Shown: piece after piece, positions 63,892-64,000 of the stretch
How the letters are laid out: every line of letters starts with the position of its first letter
Position numbering within the stretch: position 1 is the stretch's first letter
DNA from: Bacillus sp. sid0103
Lineage (GTDB): Bacteria > Bacillota > Bacilli > Bacillales_B > DSM-18226
Direction: 5' to 3'
Assembly (NCBI RefSeq): GCF_019219025.1
Contig: NZ_JAHUWN010000009.1
Location: 147,980-211,979, forward strand
Length of the DNA stretch: 64,000 nt
Position numbers and translations under genes: made by a program
Notes under the pieces: generated by a model
The model's database searches: none
Told to the model about the DNA's origin: nothing
Seen by the model: the letters and a program-made list of their open reading frames with translations, nothing else

Positions 63892-64000
63892 CTAGCCTTT
63901 TTCTTGCACTACTTTTTTCATAGCTTGTTCTTCGGCTAGGTCGATTAAGACCGCTCCAATTAATCGGTACGCAGATTGTGTATTAGGAAAAATACGGATT
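63892..64000 (-). CDS. IS256/mutator-type transposase, C-terminal 35 residues (partial)
   Basis: The frame IFPNTQSAYRLIGAVLIDLA near the stop matches the conserved C-terminal end of IS256-family transposases (FPN..S.YRLIGAVL). The gene runs off the window edge; whether it is intact is unknown. The DDE catalytic region is not in view. Confidence 0.8.
   Translation of the reverse strand, partial: IRIFPNTQSAYRLIGAVLIDLAEEQAMKKVVQEKG

Larger units (their letters stand above)
63766..64000 (-). mobile_element. IS256-family insertion sequence, end only
   Basis: The element begins at about 63766 (GTCAAGTCCTATATTTTGTG, resembling IS256-group terminal repeats), right where the hairpin array is interrupted, and continues beyond the window. 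It holds the transposase 3' end and a large palindrome. The exact end and target duplication cannot be fixed without the other side. Confidence 0.75.

Overview
The window is a low-GC Gram-positive chromosome segment from an endospore-forming member of the Bacillaceae. The evidence is close synteny with the Bacillus subtilis lcfA-to-ytkL region, sporulation genes (sspI, ytxC, ytaF, ytvI, ytrH, ytrI), strong AGGAGG-type ribosome binding sites, frequent TTG starts and T-box leaders. The dispersed intergenic repeats would suit a Neobacillus-like environmental Bacillus, but the genus cannot be fixed from sequence reading alone. Most genes lie on the minus strand.

Layout. 1-5.8 kb: thioredoxin, then a fatty-acid degradation cluster (lcfA, fadR, enoyl-CoA hydratase, etfB, etfA) with a FadR operator just downstream of the fadR promoter. 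5.8-11.4 kb: a tiny membrane peptide, yshE, mutS2, polX, yshB, zapA. 11.4-14.1 kb: plus-strand rnhC and a pterin dehydratase, then a NERD-domain gene flanked on both sides by period-21 repeats. 14.2-25.5 kb: translation genes (pheST with T-box, ysgA, infC-rpmI-rplT with L20-type leader, thrS with T-box), plus sspI, an M42 peptidase and a dUTPase. 25.5-39.3 kb: ytxC, dnaI, dnaB, nrdR, speD (with a structured leader), gapB, coaE, ytaF, mutM, polA, phoR, phoP. 39.5-53.4 kb: central carbon genes (mdh, icd, citZ, pyk, pfkA), accA/accD, a GntR/FadR-family regulator and malic enzyme. 53.5-63.2 kb: dnaE, the sporulation pair ytrHI, nrnA, ytpI, ytoI, ytkL and an M24 peptidase. 63.2-64 kb: a probable 6S-like RNA, a tandem hairpin-repeat array, and the end of an IS256-type element inserted in that array and running off the window.

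How the parts work together. Three control circuits can be read from the sequence. FadR controls its own beta-oxidation operon. A GntR-family regulator sits directly downstream of malic enzyme, and the same 13-bp palindrome lies upstream of both malic enzyme and accDA, suggesting coupling of malate/NADPH supply to malonyl-CoA synthesis. CcpA-type cre-like sites lie near citZ, pfkA and the MaoC-like gene. Translation genes use RNA leaders (two T-boxes, one L20 leader).

No large unknown multi-gene system is present. The most unusual items are the speD leader, whose anti-Shine-Dalgarno pairing is mutually exclusive with or pseudoknotted to a long-range helix; the NERD gene bracketed by period-21 repeats; the hairpin-repeat array interrupted by an IS; a dispersed roughly 120-bp element that repeatedly ends next to stop codons; and a PhoR-like kinase lacking the usual extracytoplasmic sensor domain.
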